The position numbers were made by a program, and so were the translations under genes. Below the pieces are notes generated by a model. It was not told the DNA's origin and ran no database searches. It saw only the letters and a program-made list of their open reading frames with translations. Shown here one piece after another: positions 37,736-50,020 of a stretch of DNA of 64,000 bases (position 1 is the first letter of the stretch; the number at the start of each line of letters is the position of its first letter). Origin of the DNA: Zygnema cylindricum (Eukaryota > Streptophyta > Zygnematophyceae > Zygnematales > Zygnemataceae); NCBI GenBank assembly GCA_037447655.1, contig JBBHKE010001060.1, positions 37,123 through 101,122 on the forward strand, read 5' to 3'.

Positions 37736-40700
37736 ATGCTCATGGCTTCTTCAAGCTCCATGGATCCTCCTCTCAGGCGACTCATTGCAGGAGATGCTCC
37801 TCTCGATTCTCCTCTCTCCGGTGCGGATCTCCTCCTCTTCACCGATAGGGTCCGTACACTTTCTGATCTGAACAAGGAAACTGTCCAGAATGTTCTTTCG
37901 GCCAATCGCAGCGGTTTGCTGTGTCTCGTCGCCATTGCGAGTGACACACGTGACGAAGTCGAAACCATTTTTAGGAATGTGAAGGAAACACTTTATTCTT
38001 TAGAGAATCAAAACGATATTCTTATTCCTTTACATTCTGCGAAAGAGTTGCAGGAAAATCTGCAAGAAAACATGAGGAAAATCGAGTCCGTACGAGATAT
38101 TTTGTCTGTAGCGGAGAAGATTCGAGAGGTGGACGCGTGGCTCGCTGGAGGCAGGCTTCTAGAAGCCACGGATAAGGTTTTGGCTCTAGTGAGTATGGCA
38201 GGAGTGGAAGAAGAGGAGGAGGAAGAGAAGGAGGAGGCGCAGAAAGAGGAGAAGGAGAAGGTGGAGGAGGAGAAGGAGGAGAAGGAGGAGGAGGAGGAGG
38301 AGGAGGAGGAGGAAGTAAAAAGGCATGTGACAGCTCCCAGGATTGCAGGAATTCTAAAAAAGGAATGCCGGTTACGAAAGCTAAAGGTGCAAACTCTAAA
38401 GTCGCCCTCTCTCTCTCGTTCTCTCCCTCTCACCCCCTGAAAGTCAAGCCATAAAATCTCCTTTTCCCTCTCTCTCCCCGCGTTCGTTCCCTTTCCCTTT
38501 GAATTTCTTTTTCCCTCTCCCTTTCTTTCTTTTTTTTTCTTTCCTTCTCTTTCTTCCTCTCCCCTCTCCCTTTTTTTCCTTTTTTTTCTCTCTCCCTTTC
38601 TTTCTCTCCCTCTCTGTATCGCTCTTTCTCTCCCTCTTCCTCTCCTGCTCCCGCTCTCTCGTTCTAAATGGATGGAAGCGTTAAACCTGCCTTATAGGAT
38701 TCCCATGTTTTAAGAAACTTGCTAATTCTTCAAGGTTTGTAAATTAAATGTCTGGGCACTGTGAGGTGGAATAGTGTTTTAATGTGAGTGGGAAGGAGGG
38801 CAGGGAGAGAGAGGGGGCGGGGGTATGAGGAGGCGGGGGAGAGGGAGAAACGATTAAGGAGAGAGGAAGGATGGAATGGCTACATTTTTCTTACACGAGT
38901 GAATTAATAAAGACTTACTGTATGCAAGAAATATAAACGTTAGAAAATAATGTTAAATGTGATGAGTAAATGTACTTTCACACTTTTGTAAAATGTGCTT
39001 TTGTTGACCTACACTGTGAACTGTTATTGGAGTAAAGGAATTATTAGCGTGGGTTTTGTATTTAGTTCGAATTATGTGGCTGGTTTTCAACCGTTTAAAG
39101 AATTAGCCTTACGGAAAATGCAATTAATGTCATTAATACTATTTTAGGTTCGAGGGGTAAAATTTAGGGGTACTGACGTAGTGCCATTGACGCTAATTTT
39201 GGGACACGGTGTTGTTTATGTTGTGGAGTTTTTTTAATTTTGTCTTTCACTATTAAAAAAATTGGACAATCAGTTTATTTTGAAAACAACTTAATTGTTG
39301 CCTCGTAGTTTTCTTGACACGAGGACAAAATTTTCCTTCATAGATTGTAAAACTTTGTGTCTCCTTTCCTAGCATTTTCTGTTTGGTTTTCATGTTTGTG
39401 ACCATAATTTTCGTGATTTGAAGGAGTGAAATCACCTCTACCTGTTTTGTGCAAACACATTTTTCAAAGTCTATTATGGGACCTCCTCTCTCCCTGCCCT
39501 CCTTTGCCCCCTTGTCTTTCCTCTTGTCTTATTTTTTCTTGTTTATGTCTGTCTTATTCTTACCTTAATTGTTTTTTTCCATTCTTCCTTGCCTTTTTGC
39601 TGTATTCTTTGTTCACTACCATTTTAATTGTCTTGCGCTTCTTGTCTTGTCCTTTTCTTGACTTACCTCTTTCCTTCTCTTACCTTTTTTATCTTACTCC
39701 TTATCTTATACTTTTTGTTGTATCCTCTTTTGTTTTCTTTCTTCTCTTCCATTTTCTTTTCTCTCTGACCCTTTCCCGCTTGTCTTACCCTTTCCTTGTT
39801 TAACTTTTCTGTCCTTTCTTCACTCGCCCTACTTTTCCTCCCTTTTTTTTGTTTTATCCATAGTCTTACCCTTTTCCTGTGTTATACAATGTCCCTTCTT
39901 GACTCAACGCTTCTTCTCTTATCCTGTTCTGTCCTATCATTTTTTTTGTCTTTTCCTTTTGTCTTTTCCTTTTTTTGTCTTTTCCTTTGCCTTATCCTTT
40001 TTTATATGCAGTTGAAAGCCATTTTGGAGAGCCTTTCGTCACAAATGCTGGTCGTCGATTCCAATCATTGTGAGATCTGTGCTGCTAGCAAAGTGACACG
40101 TGGCGATCATCTGGACTCCAACGGAAACGGCCCGACGGAAATCACCTTAACAGAAGTTTTCGAAGCCATGGAGGTCAGCGACCATTGCTACCATTCCGAG
40201 GGGTATGTCGGGTGAGACAGCTTGGTTGTGACCTCTCTTTAGGATGACAGAGCAGAGAGGGGGAGAGTGGAAAAGAGGAGACATGTTCTTGAGAGAGAGA
40301 GAGAGGGAAAGGGAGAGGGAGAGGGAGATTAGTCTTCAAACACTTGGAACTTGGAAAAAAATTGGTGAGCCTTCACATACAATAAAAGCCTCAAAACATC
40401 TGTTTTTGTGTTTTTGCAGAGGCTTGGCATCTTGGATGCCTATTTTGTCAAATTAGCGGATGCCCTTTTTAGGGTGATTTTTACCTCAATTTTGAAGTAT
40501 CCTACTCTTACGATGGTTGCTTTGGAGGAAGATCCGGAACATGTTAACCACGGAAACGGAAAGAGAACTCATGAACGAGAAGTGGCTCGTTTGAGATGCA
40601 GTTTTGATAAAAATCACAAGGTACACATAGCTAACTATCTACTTCTCTATAATTTTTGCTTTATAATTGAAGAAAAATGAACTGGTTAATGGCTATATTG

Positions 40701-43439
40701 TGACTTGTTTCTTTTATGTTTTTTTTTTTAGTTCGATGTAGATTCCTCTTATTGCAAAAGTAAATTTCAAAATACCTATTCCAAGAAAAGTATGTAGTTT
40801 TTGACTAAAAGTAAATTGCAAAGTGTATTTGATTACAAGAATAGCTGGTAGGTTTAACAAAAAGTGTCTACATTCTTATTTATATGTTTTTGGGAGTTAC
40901 AGAATAATGGACGGCAGGTGGGAGTTACTCCAGAAATCCTTTATCCTAAACTTTTGGAAGTGGTGCGGTTTTTACGAAACCATGTTTTTGCCGTTGATCA
41001 AAATCTGATGTGTCGCTTGGGCAAGATCTTGTGGCCACGATTATCTGACGCAATTATCGAAGAATGTTTGAGTAAGGTGAGTGAAGTAAAACCTAGTTTT
41101 GGTTCCCCTAAAAGCCGGGAAAGTCATCCTTCTTATCCTCCTTTGTTGTTACATATTGGGAAAGAAAACATTGCTTGAATAGCGAATGAATACTTTCTAC
41201 ATATGTTCAGTGAAATGGATGACAGTTGATGAATGTACATTGACAGAAAACAACCAGGATAGTCTTAAAAAGATGAAATATATATAGTTTATGTCGAAAT
41301 GCTGGTTTTTTGTGTCCAAGAGTGAGTTTTTTCTGGGTGTCAGAAAGTCTGTTTTTTGAGCCGGATAGAGACAAAAAAAAAGAACAACCTCTAGACACCC
41401 AAGATTCTCAAGATCCTCAAGACTTGCAGGTCGAGTCAAAAGCTTGTTTTTTGAAGGCAAGAAGTTTTTTTTTGACAGGCAGTTCCCAGCGAAACCTCGC
41501 AACTTGCCCATTTTCAATCAGTCGCAGATCTCACTGTTCGTTTTGAAAGTTATCTTATTTCAAAAGGGTTCATTTCTGTTTCGGAAGATACGCATCTGCA
41601 AACCAGAACGGAGATGACAAGTGTCACAAGCGAAGGAAGTATCTCTGGAAATGAAAATTTTAGGTCAAAAGGAGATCGGCTGTCTCTATATGCGGCTGAT
41701 GTGGAAATTCATTTTGCACAAAAAAAGAAACAAAAAGTTTTGGCGACAGCGAGAGGTTTATTGGTTAATATGGACTTCACACCAGTCCAGGTGAGTGAAA
41801 TAGCGTTGACATTTTCTGTTTTGTGCGTCATTCTTATAGTATTTTGCTCCTTTTGTTGTGTTGGGCGATCGAGAAAACGTCTTAAAAGCATGCCGCCCGT
41901 ATTAATTTAACCAGTAAATTGCTTGTCGTAGGCGGTTGGAAAAGGGGTACGGAAAACATGGCGTATTTTTTATAATAACAATTGCCAATCTACCAAATTA
42001 TCGAACTGTGTTAACCAGCTGGCACCTTAAATCAACATTGGTCAATAGAAAACACATTTCAGTTTTTGTCACTAAAGAGATATAATAAGATTAGAACGGG
42101 AGTGAATTGATTTGTCTTGAAAAACAATGAATTCATTTGTTCTGAAGAATACATCAATATTTGTTTAGCTATTTTTTTATACTTATCCTTCTCTTTTTCT
42201 GGGCTGTCTTTCCTATCTTGTCCTTATCGTCCTTCTGTTTCTTCATTTCCTTCTTTTCCTTCCCTTCTTTCTGTTTTATTTCTTCTTTTCTCCTTCTATT
42301 TCTTCTTCTGGTCTTTTAAAACTTCCCGTTCTTTGCCCACATTTTAGGTTGGAGCTTACAGAACGTCAGAGTCTAACTGGTCACATGGAGACAACGGTTC
42401 TAATGAAAAAGACAAAAACGATGTCTATAGTTTAGACATCAATGGTCAAATGTCACTCGATGAGATCAAGGTACACAAATATCATATACAACTTATTTGA
42501 TGTCGTTGCTTTGTTTAAAACGTTGTTGAAATAATGATTTATGATATGCGATATAGGATGCATACGGAACTGACTAAAGGTCGCTTATTGTGTTCAAATA
42601 GGCATCATATGCAAAATCTGAAAACTTACCGGAGGAGGAAAGGCCCTTTTTTGAATTTGAACCTTGTCAAGTCAGTACGGCTGCGAAAATGCTTATTGAA
42701 CTTGTTCACAAAGCCATGGAGGTAAGGTTTTCTCCTAAAATTTTCATTGCTTTGATGTTTTTCATGTATAATTTTATAATACAAAAATAACAATTAATAT
42801 GCACAGTATTTTATGTGTGATGTTGTCAGGCCTGTTGCTATCCTCTTTTTTCGCTTTAGAGAGATGCTTTTTTTTTTCTCGCACTTATCAATTTTTTGTT
42901 CCTTTCTTTTGCTCATTAGAATTGCTGTATGTGTCCGTTAAAAGCGTATTTACTTTTTCCTACTAGTGAGCCTATGGAAGTAATTGTGGTTCTCAAGAAT
43001 GATTGTAGTGATTTCAGCAAAAAAAACGAACGAACTTTTATAACAGATTTTTCAAAGTAAAATGTGGTTTTAGCAAATTTGATTTTTGTAAACTGTGGTT
43101 TTTTTCCTTCGTTTATTTGGAGACAGGAGGCATGCTTGTCAACTGAGAAAACAGCTAGGGAACTTTACACTGCTGCCCGAGATTGTTTTACTCTTTTCCG
43201 GGCCATTGTACCCGTTTTGGTAAGATTTCTGTTTTACTCCTCGTTTTGGTAAGATTTTTTTAATGTCGTTTCTGGCCATTGTTTTTCTACTCCATTGGGC
43301 AGTTGTACCCACTTTGAGAAAAACAGGAAATATATTTGTTGTTCGTTTTTTATCAAGCAGTGAGAGAGGGAGAAAACAGTAACGTATTTTTTGATTATTT
43401 TTTACCTCTTTTTCTCGCTTTCTTTCTTTCTTTTTTTCA

Positions 43440-43470
<31 letters not shown>

Positions 43471-46400
43471 TTTATTTTTTTCCTTTTTTTCTAGCTTTTT
43501 TTCTTTTTTTTTTTCATTTTTTGTTTTTTTTTTTTTTTTTTTCTTTTTTTTCGGGCAGCACGGGCAGGATGTGGAAAGAGTGCCGGCTCTCTCGATGCTT
43601 TTTCAAAATGATTGCCTTTTTATCGCCCATCACCTCTTAACTCTCGCTTTTCTGGTTTGTTTTCTGGCCTTCATTTTTTTTTTCTGAAAGCTTTTCAGGG
43701 TCGTTTGTTGCAATTCTGCCTTTTTATTTCTTTTGCTTGGCATATTTTGCTCTGATTTTGAAATCGTTTGACCTTTTTTTTTGTTGTTTTCCAGTATCGT
43801 CCCACTCTCCCTCCCTCTCTCCGAAATGTTGCCCTTTTTGTGGATATGGTTCCTTTATTCCGAAGAATGGCTGAAAAAGTTGGAAACAAACAACTGAGCT
43901 TGCAACAAGATCAACTTATGGAGGTATTCCTTTAGCCCTGAAAACAATCTACTCGTGTGAAAATTTCTGTGGTAAGAAAATTTGCAAGCATTGTTGTTAC
44001 AGAACAATTCTCACGGATACTGCTTAAAGAATCGTTTTGGCAAATATATCACACGAGAAAAAATGATGACTGCAGTTTTCCACAAATAGTTCGATTTATG
44101 TCTTTGTTTCCTTGAAAGATCACAGTATTCCTCACTCGAAATATTATTTTGTTCAACTTCTCAGTCGGAGACCTCTTTAGGCTATCTGGGATTAATTCCC
44201 TCTTTCCTCCCACTAACTATTTCTCTTCTGGAACTCTACGAGGCACGAGTACAAAGCACTTCCCAGTGATCATCTCTACCCTTGTCTCTTTCTGGACCCT
44301 TCATGTCTCTTCAATTTGCCTACAGGGATTATACTACATCAATACTCTCTAATTTAGTAATTTCCAATAGAATACACTTATCCATCGTCGTTAGTGCTAA
44401 ACATTTTCGAGCATTCAAAGGCGTTTCTCTTTACTTTGCTGAATGGTACTTCTAGAATTTTTCCACGTCGCTTCTCGAAGCAAATATGTTTGTCTCTTTG
44501 TCTTGGTACTGTATTTATAGTGCCTATACTAATTCTGTCCATTGTATGCAATTTCCATTGGTTCTTCAATTTTCCCTAACTCCTGCCTACACAAGATATC
44601 CGCACTAGTATTTATGGTTTACCCATTTAATTCCAACTAAACACCAATAAAAGAGAAAATTATATCCCTGTATATTTACACAACCCGCCCGCCAATTAAG
44701 GAATGTTTCAAACTAAGTGACCAAGTACGTCAAATAAGTTTTTTGTTCAAACTTGGAAAAATATCTGCAAAAAAAATTATTAGCTGAAAGAATGATTGGC
44801 TCGTTCTTAATTGATTTCTATCTGGCAAAAAACCACATACAATTGATAAGTATTATACAGAAACATCTTTTGAAAAGGTGCTTTACACAGCAAATATACG
44901 ATTAGATATGATTTTGGTGAATATAATTGGTAATCCGGTTGTGCCTTTTTGTATTTTTTTTTGGGTATTCAGGCTGTGGATTCTGGTGGAGGTTTTCAAT
45001 TTACAGACGATGAAGAGCATCTTCGAAGATCTCAAAAAGCACTCAAACAGGTTTTTTTTTCACATTAAATTAACATTGTTTTTGTATTGCTTTTGTATTT
45101 TTTTCATGTATTTTTATTCTTCTGTTTGTGTTTTTATGCTTCTATTGTGTTTCACAAGCCGTTTTTCAGTCATGGTTCACTTCTTTTCCGTAGCTCAACT
45201 TGATTTTCAGTAGCAGCGTCTTTTATTTTGCCCAATCCCCTCCTATCCTCAAGCTGTTATTTAGTTTCAGTTTTCTGATTTTCAGTTATGTTTTTCCCTT
45301 TCCCAGTCACAGTAATGTGGTTTGGTAGTTTTATGCTATTTCTAAATCGATTTTTGATCACAAACTGTCCGTTTTTATTGTGTTAGTCGCAATGATTAGC
45401 CTATTATCTTTTTTTTCGTCACAATAAAATGTGAATCTGGTCATTTTCACACGCACAGGCTGTGTTTGAGCTACAAAAATGTCTGGATTTGTTGCGAAGA
45501 ATTTGGTGTGCATTTTGTTTATTAAATTCTGTTTGTTGTTTTCCATTGAAATGTGAATTCGATCCTTTTGTGTTATCCAAAAAGCCATTTTTCAATTACA
45601 AATGGAGTAAATTTGCTGTGGGGGGACATGGTTTGTTTAGGCTGTTTTTTTAGTCACAACGGTGTTTGGTTTTGGTCATTTTATGTTGTTCACAGGCCGT
45701 TTTTCAGTTACAACGATTGTCCAGTGTTTGGCGCTCAGTGATGGCTCGAAGCCGATATTTGAGAGTGATGGCTTATCTCATAGAAACTCTTCTTCTCCGT
45801 CTCGTTTTTCATATATTGTCGATTCAAGATATTTCTGTGGAAGAGACAGTGCAGGTGAGGGGGGGACTTTCTTTACTTTAAAAATGTTCAAAACTCGACG
45901 AATATGGCAATCGGATGTTGTGTACCATGAATAGTGTGGAATAGTTTGGTACGGGACAATTTGTGAATTTTGTCAGTGTAGTGGATTTCTTTTATTTAAT
46001 AATTAATAAACTTCAATAAATAGAACGGGTAATACGCACTAATACGTATGAGGACTATGAACATGTAACCTTATGAGGACTATGAACATGTAACCTTTTT
46101 CTTAGTCTTATGGACTCTTCTTCTTTTAAACATAATCAAATAAGCAATACTAAGTAATTTTACAGAAAGGGATTCATATTACCAAATCATTTTACGAAGG
46201 AGTTCATTTTTTTTTCGTTGTCCATGTACAGTTGCGACAATTGATGCACGAGTTGCTTTTACGTTTGCCTCCTCTATTATCTCCCTACGAAAACGCAGGA
46301 AACAGAGGAAGGGAGGGAGATGATACAAAAGAGGAAGAGGTAGACATAAGGACGGCAGTTCCGGCTTACCGTAAAGTTCAACGATTAACAGGTAAAATTT

Positions 46401-47666
46401 AGAAGAAAAAAATTAAGCTGACATTGAAATTGAAGGATGGAATCTTGTGACTACGAAAAGTAATGACTTGTGTTTAGAAACAATTGGTTTTTCATTGTTC
46501 TCTCTTCCCCTTTTTTATTTAGTTCTTTATTTTATTTTTAAACTAAAATTTTTAGAAAAAATAAGATTACGATATGTCAAGTGTCGAGCAGATACGAAAC
46601 TTATCTTCTATCTCGTCCTCCAAAATGTTACAAGTTTGGTTTCAACCAATTTCTAATATTTTCATAACCATCTTTCCCTCTCTCTCTCTCCTTCCCCTCT
46701 CAATTTCCCCCCTCTCTCCCTTTCCCCTGCCTTCTCCTCCTCTCCCTTTCCTCTCTTTCTAAATTTCACTCCTTGTCTTCATCTTTTCTTTTTATTTTTT
46801 TTCATTTTATTAAATCCTTTCCTGTTAAATTTTCCAGATTTGCTGGATATGTCCTTGGTGGCCATAACTCAAGCTTGGGAAACTGGAGATCTGAAAAATT
46901 GCAGTTTTACTCTCGAAGAGGTAATAAACCATAACTGATAACTTTTTTGCTCTACTTTTGCTCTTCTTTTGTTTTTGTCGTCTTTTTTGTTTCTTACATA
47001 GTTGTCTATCTAAAACACAAAAGCCCACACTAAAACTGAAGAGGTAACTCTATGTTGTTTTACAATTCTCTTATGGATTCTTTCTTTGAAATTCGTTATA
47101 TTATTTGTTGACCTCTCCTAGTTTTCTTCATTATTGTTAAGTTTTAAGTTGTAATAAGTCCCTCAATTTCTTTTCGGATCTAGTTATGTTGTCAGTCACT
47201 TATGTCGTGGCAGTCCCTTTCCTTTTTATTACCAATTTTTTAATCTGTCAAATGTTATTTTATTTTTATCACTCAATTTCAGCAAATATTATCTTAGAGA
47301 TGCAAAATGTTTTATTAAAAAAGTAGTCGTTACGATTCACGATTCACTCTTTAAACTCAAAAAAGATATAACATTTATGGCGGAAAATATTCGGGCGGTA
47401 AGATAGTAAAACACCAAAAAAATAGTAAAAAAATCGATGTTGTGAAAAGCGATCCTTTTTCGAGTTCAAATTAAAATATTTCGAGTTTTGAAGTAGGATG
47501 TCTGACAAGGAGAGACAGTATCCATTATTAGTGTGGCTAATGTGTGGTTCTTTGTATCTATATTTTTATGAATTTTGTACTTTTCCAGGTACAAAAACTC
47601 ATATTGGCCGTATTTACGGACACTCCTTTGCGACGCGATTGTTTACACCGTATTTCAATTGCCTAA
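37736..47666 (+). CDS. ZW10: ZW10 homologue (vesicle tethering / kinetochore)
   Basis: Fifteen coding exons: 37,736-38,386, 40,012-40,173, 40,420-40,620, 40,903-41,076, 41,479-41,790, 42,348-42,470, 42,602-42,721, 43,127-43,219, 43,559-43,654, 43,795-43,923, 44,973-45,050, 45,696-45,854, 46,232-46,391, 46,838-46,920 and 47,589-47,666. Phases agree throughout and give 872 residues (870 if the ATG at 37,742 is used), somewhat longer than the usual 740-780. Family blocks include LTEVFEAMERLGILDAYFVK, LGKILWPRLSDAIIEECLSK, ILSIQDISVEETVQLRQLMH and the C-terminal LILAVFTDTPLRRDCLHRI. ZW10 is a Dsl1-type tethering subunit for Golgi-to-ER transport; plant MIP1 is the homologue. In animals it is also a subunit of the RZZ spindle checkpoint complex. 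An acidic run of about 45 residues (codons 160-205, encoded by 38,209-38,315) is extra relative to the family as I know it. Gene identity is firm; the exon 3/4 junction has a possible tiny skipped exon near 40,731. Confidence 0.92.
38209..38315 (+). repeat. GAG/GAA repeat in ZW10 exon 1
   Basis: An in-frame purine trinucleotide run coding for Glu with some Lys and Val. It retains frame through exon 1, so it is probably translated as an acidic linker between N-terminal helices. Confidence 0.85.
39010..39213. mobile_element. possible TA-flanked MITE in ZW10 intron 1
   Basis: Starts TACACTGTGAACTG with ATTATTAGCGT nearby and ends TGACGCTAATTTTGGGACAC followed by GGTGTT. The inverted ends are imperfect but of the TACACCG…CGGTGTA type. 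Confidence 0.45.
43448..43552. repeat. T-rich tract in ZW10 intron 8
   Basis: About 100 bases, over 85% T, run up to the acceptor of exon 9 (GGGCAG|CACGGG). It acts as an extreme polypyrimidine tract. Confidence 0.85.
45153..45662 (+). pseudogene. series of decayed copies of the start of ZW10 exon 12
   Basis: Intron 11 holds several imperfect copies of the acceptor and first bases of exon 12 (real: CACAG|GCCGTTTTTCAGTTAC at 45,691). They are CACAAGCCGTTTTTCAGTCA (45,153), CACAG|GCTGTGTTTGAGCTAC (45,454), GCCATTTTTCAATTACAAAT (45,584) and TTTAG|GCTGTTTTTTTAGTCA (45,637). The copy at 45,459 still reads AVFELQKCLDLLRRIW, compared with AVFQLQRLSSVW in the gene. Repeated local duplication of the exon edge is the simplest reading. 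Confidence 0.6.
46046..46098. repeat. 26-bp tandem direct repeat in ZW10 intron 12
   Basis: Two adjacent copies of ATGAGGACTATGAACATGTA plus CCTT. No function is visible. Confidence 0.85.
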
Positions 47667-48234
47667 GGAGATTAGGTCGAGGTTATGAAGGATCAAAAGT
47701 TTCAATTGTTAGGAACATGTCACATGATGCTTTTTTGTACATGAATTTTGTTAGAATTTCCGAGGAAATAATGTGTAGATTGACAAATTTTGTAATGGCG
47801 TACTATTTTGTAGAAGCGTACTATTTTGTAAAAGCGTACTCTTTTGGAAAACGTACCTTTTTTTTTGAAGCACCCTTTGATTTGTAAGTGGACTTGTACG
47901 TCGATTCATATGACATGTCACGTTTTTGGCATATGAAAATAAAGGTTTAAGAAAGGGATGTTTCTCATATAGATGATTCTCGTACAGGTGATTCTCTTGA
48001 AAACCTGAGCGTTATGTGACATTTTGTTTTCCAGTTAATATCGTCACTGTGTATTACAACATTAGAACTCAACTATGTACAATCAATGAGTTTTTTATGA
48101 TGAGAAAATTGTTTGCTGACGTTTTTTTATTTTAGGGTTCTTAAGCAGATTGGAAATTGGCAATATCCGGTTAGTTCTGGGACTGTATATTTAAAATCAT
48201 GGTTCCCATAGTATAATTTATAGAGCTAAAAAAA
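47667..48234. other. 3' flank of ZW10
   Basis: AT-rich with no supported gene. The short open frame crossing the last ZW10 exon in another phase (47,498-47,887) is a shadow. An AATAAAG at 47,939 could serve as a polyadenylation signal. Confidence 0.45.
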
Positions 48235-48237
48235 TAA

Positions 48238-49012
48238 GGGTGCGTCTCCATGTGCCTAAGGGTTTTTTTCTGTCGTTTTCTTGTAAAACTAGAGTCGTAC
48301 CGTGTAAGTTTCAACCGTACAAAAAAATAGAGAAAATGAAAAGTACATTTTGCGTCATCATCGAATTTAAGGTGTACTACATGTTGTCGTTTTGTGTTCT
48401 TCGACCCACGGCCACGCCAAAAAACGTCATCTTCAAACTTTTCTTTAAAACACAGGGAAGATGTGTTTTAAAACAAAGAATTTTTTAAAAACAAATAGAA
48501 ACACGTAGTCGCACGTGCAATTTTTTTTCAAGAAATTTCAAAAGAATTCAAGCGACGACGAAAAGTGCACGATCCGCTATGTTTTGTCCGTTTGCGTTCA
48601 GGTACGACAAAGCAAAGTACACAATTTGTTTGGTTTTGTCAGTTTGCGCCTGGTACGGATTTTATTTCGCCAGGGGTCTCAAGATCCGATGCCATTTTAC
48701 GTCGAGCGGACAAGAGACGCAAAGGCAAATTGCATCTTCTTCAACCGTGAAACGGCACAAGCTAGATGGCGGTACATCTACAATGTCACGAAAAGTCATG
48801 CGACGTCACAAGCAGTTACAAAAAATAACGTGTGTCATCACAGATTGTACATGTCGACAACCGTCACAGGCATTGTCGACGTATACAATCGTCACGCCCT
48901 TAAGTGACAACTTCGTTTGGTACACATAGGGACACCCGAAATCCGGGTCCGCCGGATCTGCGCTAAAAAACAAAGTAAATTCTCTAAGTTTCAAGTACAT
49001 GGAGACATACCC
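48238..49012 (+). mobile_element. PIF/Harbinger-like MITE, complete
   Basis: 775 bases from GGGTGCGTCTCCATG to CATGGAGACATACCC, with imperfect 16-base terminal inverted repeats and a TAA on each side (48,235-48,237 and 49,013-49,015). TWA three-base duplications are typical of PIF/Harbinger. Relatives lie at 2,471-3,233, 12,644-12,863 and, much diverged, 55,320-55,830. Frames of up to 130 codons inside are interrupted in the other copies and resemble no transposase, so the element is taken as non-autonomous. Confidence 0.85.
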
Positions 49013-49172
49013 TAAGTCAGAAGCCCGAAGGTCTGTAATACGACATCCACTTTTACATAATAACACCAAGATTTAAAGTACCGATTCTTGTTGCCTTGAT
49101 TTACTCGTAAAGCCATTGCCGTAATTATTGTTTATGCTATGTTGAATTTGTAAAGCTAATCGCAGCCATGCG

Positions 49173-50020
49173 AAAATTGTCGTTACGTGCGCACGTCAAC
49201 TCTACAAGTTTTACACGTGTACGGTTCAGCATTTTAAATGTTTTCGATACATGTGTCGCCGCCCTTAGTTTGTTACGTATGGGAAACAGGAAAATTTTCT
49301 CACGGTTGGCGGAATTCGCACTGAATATTCGTACTTTTTTGTATAGACCGAAGGATCGAAAGGGCGCCATTGGCTCGTAGAACGCCCGTTTTGGCTCATA
49401 AAACGAACTTTTGCGTGATGCCACGTGTCAGTTTTCCAAACAAAAACCAAAAGGTAAGCAAGGGTTTAAAATAATAAAATATGAGAAAAAAAACGTTTTT
49501 TTGGCTGTTTTATTGTCACAATTTCAATTCTGGGATCAAACTCCCGGATTGGACGAATAACGTCCTTCTTTGGGACTCCGTACAAAGGCTATTATAATTT
49601 TTAGGAGCAATAGTAGAGTATCCTGTTTTTCTTTCTTTTTTTGTCTTCCCGCGGTTGAGCCAATCATTGAGCTTTTCACGGTCTACTTTAGAAAGTCATC
49701 GCATTTTTTTAAAAGTGCTTTTTATGATCAAAACGTGCGTTTTATGTGCCAATGGAGCGTAACCCTACGAGCACTAACACGTGCTTAGACTAAATTGAAT
49801 TTCACTAATAAGGGTGGCGTTCCATCAGACGAAAAGTGAGGTTGTTTACAAAAATCCGGAGCTATCCGTACTACACCGTACCTCTTATTTTGTTTTTATA
49901 CGCGAGCAACATTACAGAGAATCTTGCCAAAACTCTCCAAATGTCTGGGAGGTAACAATGACAGTTGGATGTTTTTTCGCGAAGCATTCGCTTCGAAAAT
50001 TTCTGTAAATGGTGATGTAC
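49173..50020 (+). repeat. 848-bp dispersed repeat, copy 1
   Basis: Equal in length to 56,617-57,464 and nearly identical from 49,510 on; about ten differences lie in the first 330 bases. Its last 209 bases (from GGGTGGCGTTCCATC at 49,812) are the left half of the TAA-flanked element that is complete at 57,256-58,057. Two frames (49,570-49,788 and 49,814-50,008) are identical in both copies, but this simply follows from near-identical DNA; no known protein is recognised. Confidence 0.9.

Noticed and set aside
39426-39803. 125-codon frame of Leu/Phe/Ser
   Set aside because: T/CT-rich part of ZW10 intron 1; membrane-like translation of pyrimidine-rich sequence.
40731-40775. Possible extra small ZW10 exon after TTTTTTTTAG (TTCGATGTAGATTCC)
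   Set aside because: No donor in it gives a phase compatible with exon 4, and exons 3 and 4 join in frame without it.
43391-43687. 98-codon Phe-rich frame
   Set aside because: Poly-T tract of ZW10 intron 8 running into exon 9.
48240-48929. Frames of 82-130 codons
   Set aside because: Inside the 775-bp MITE, broken in its relatives and without transposase motifs.
49570-50008. Two small frames (72 and 64 codons) identical in both 848-bp repeats
   Set aside because: The DNA itself is nearly identical there, so identity of the translation carries no extra evidence; no known protein is recognised.
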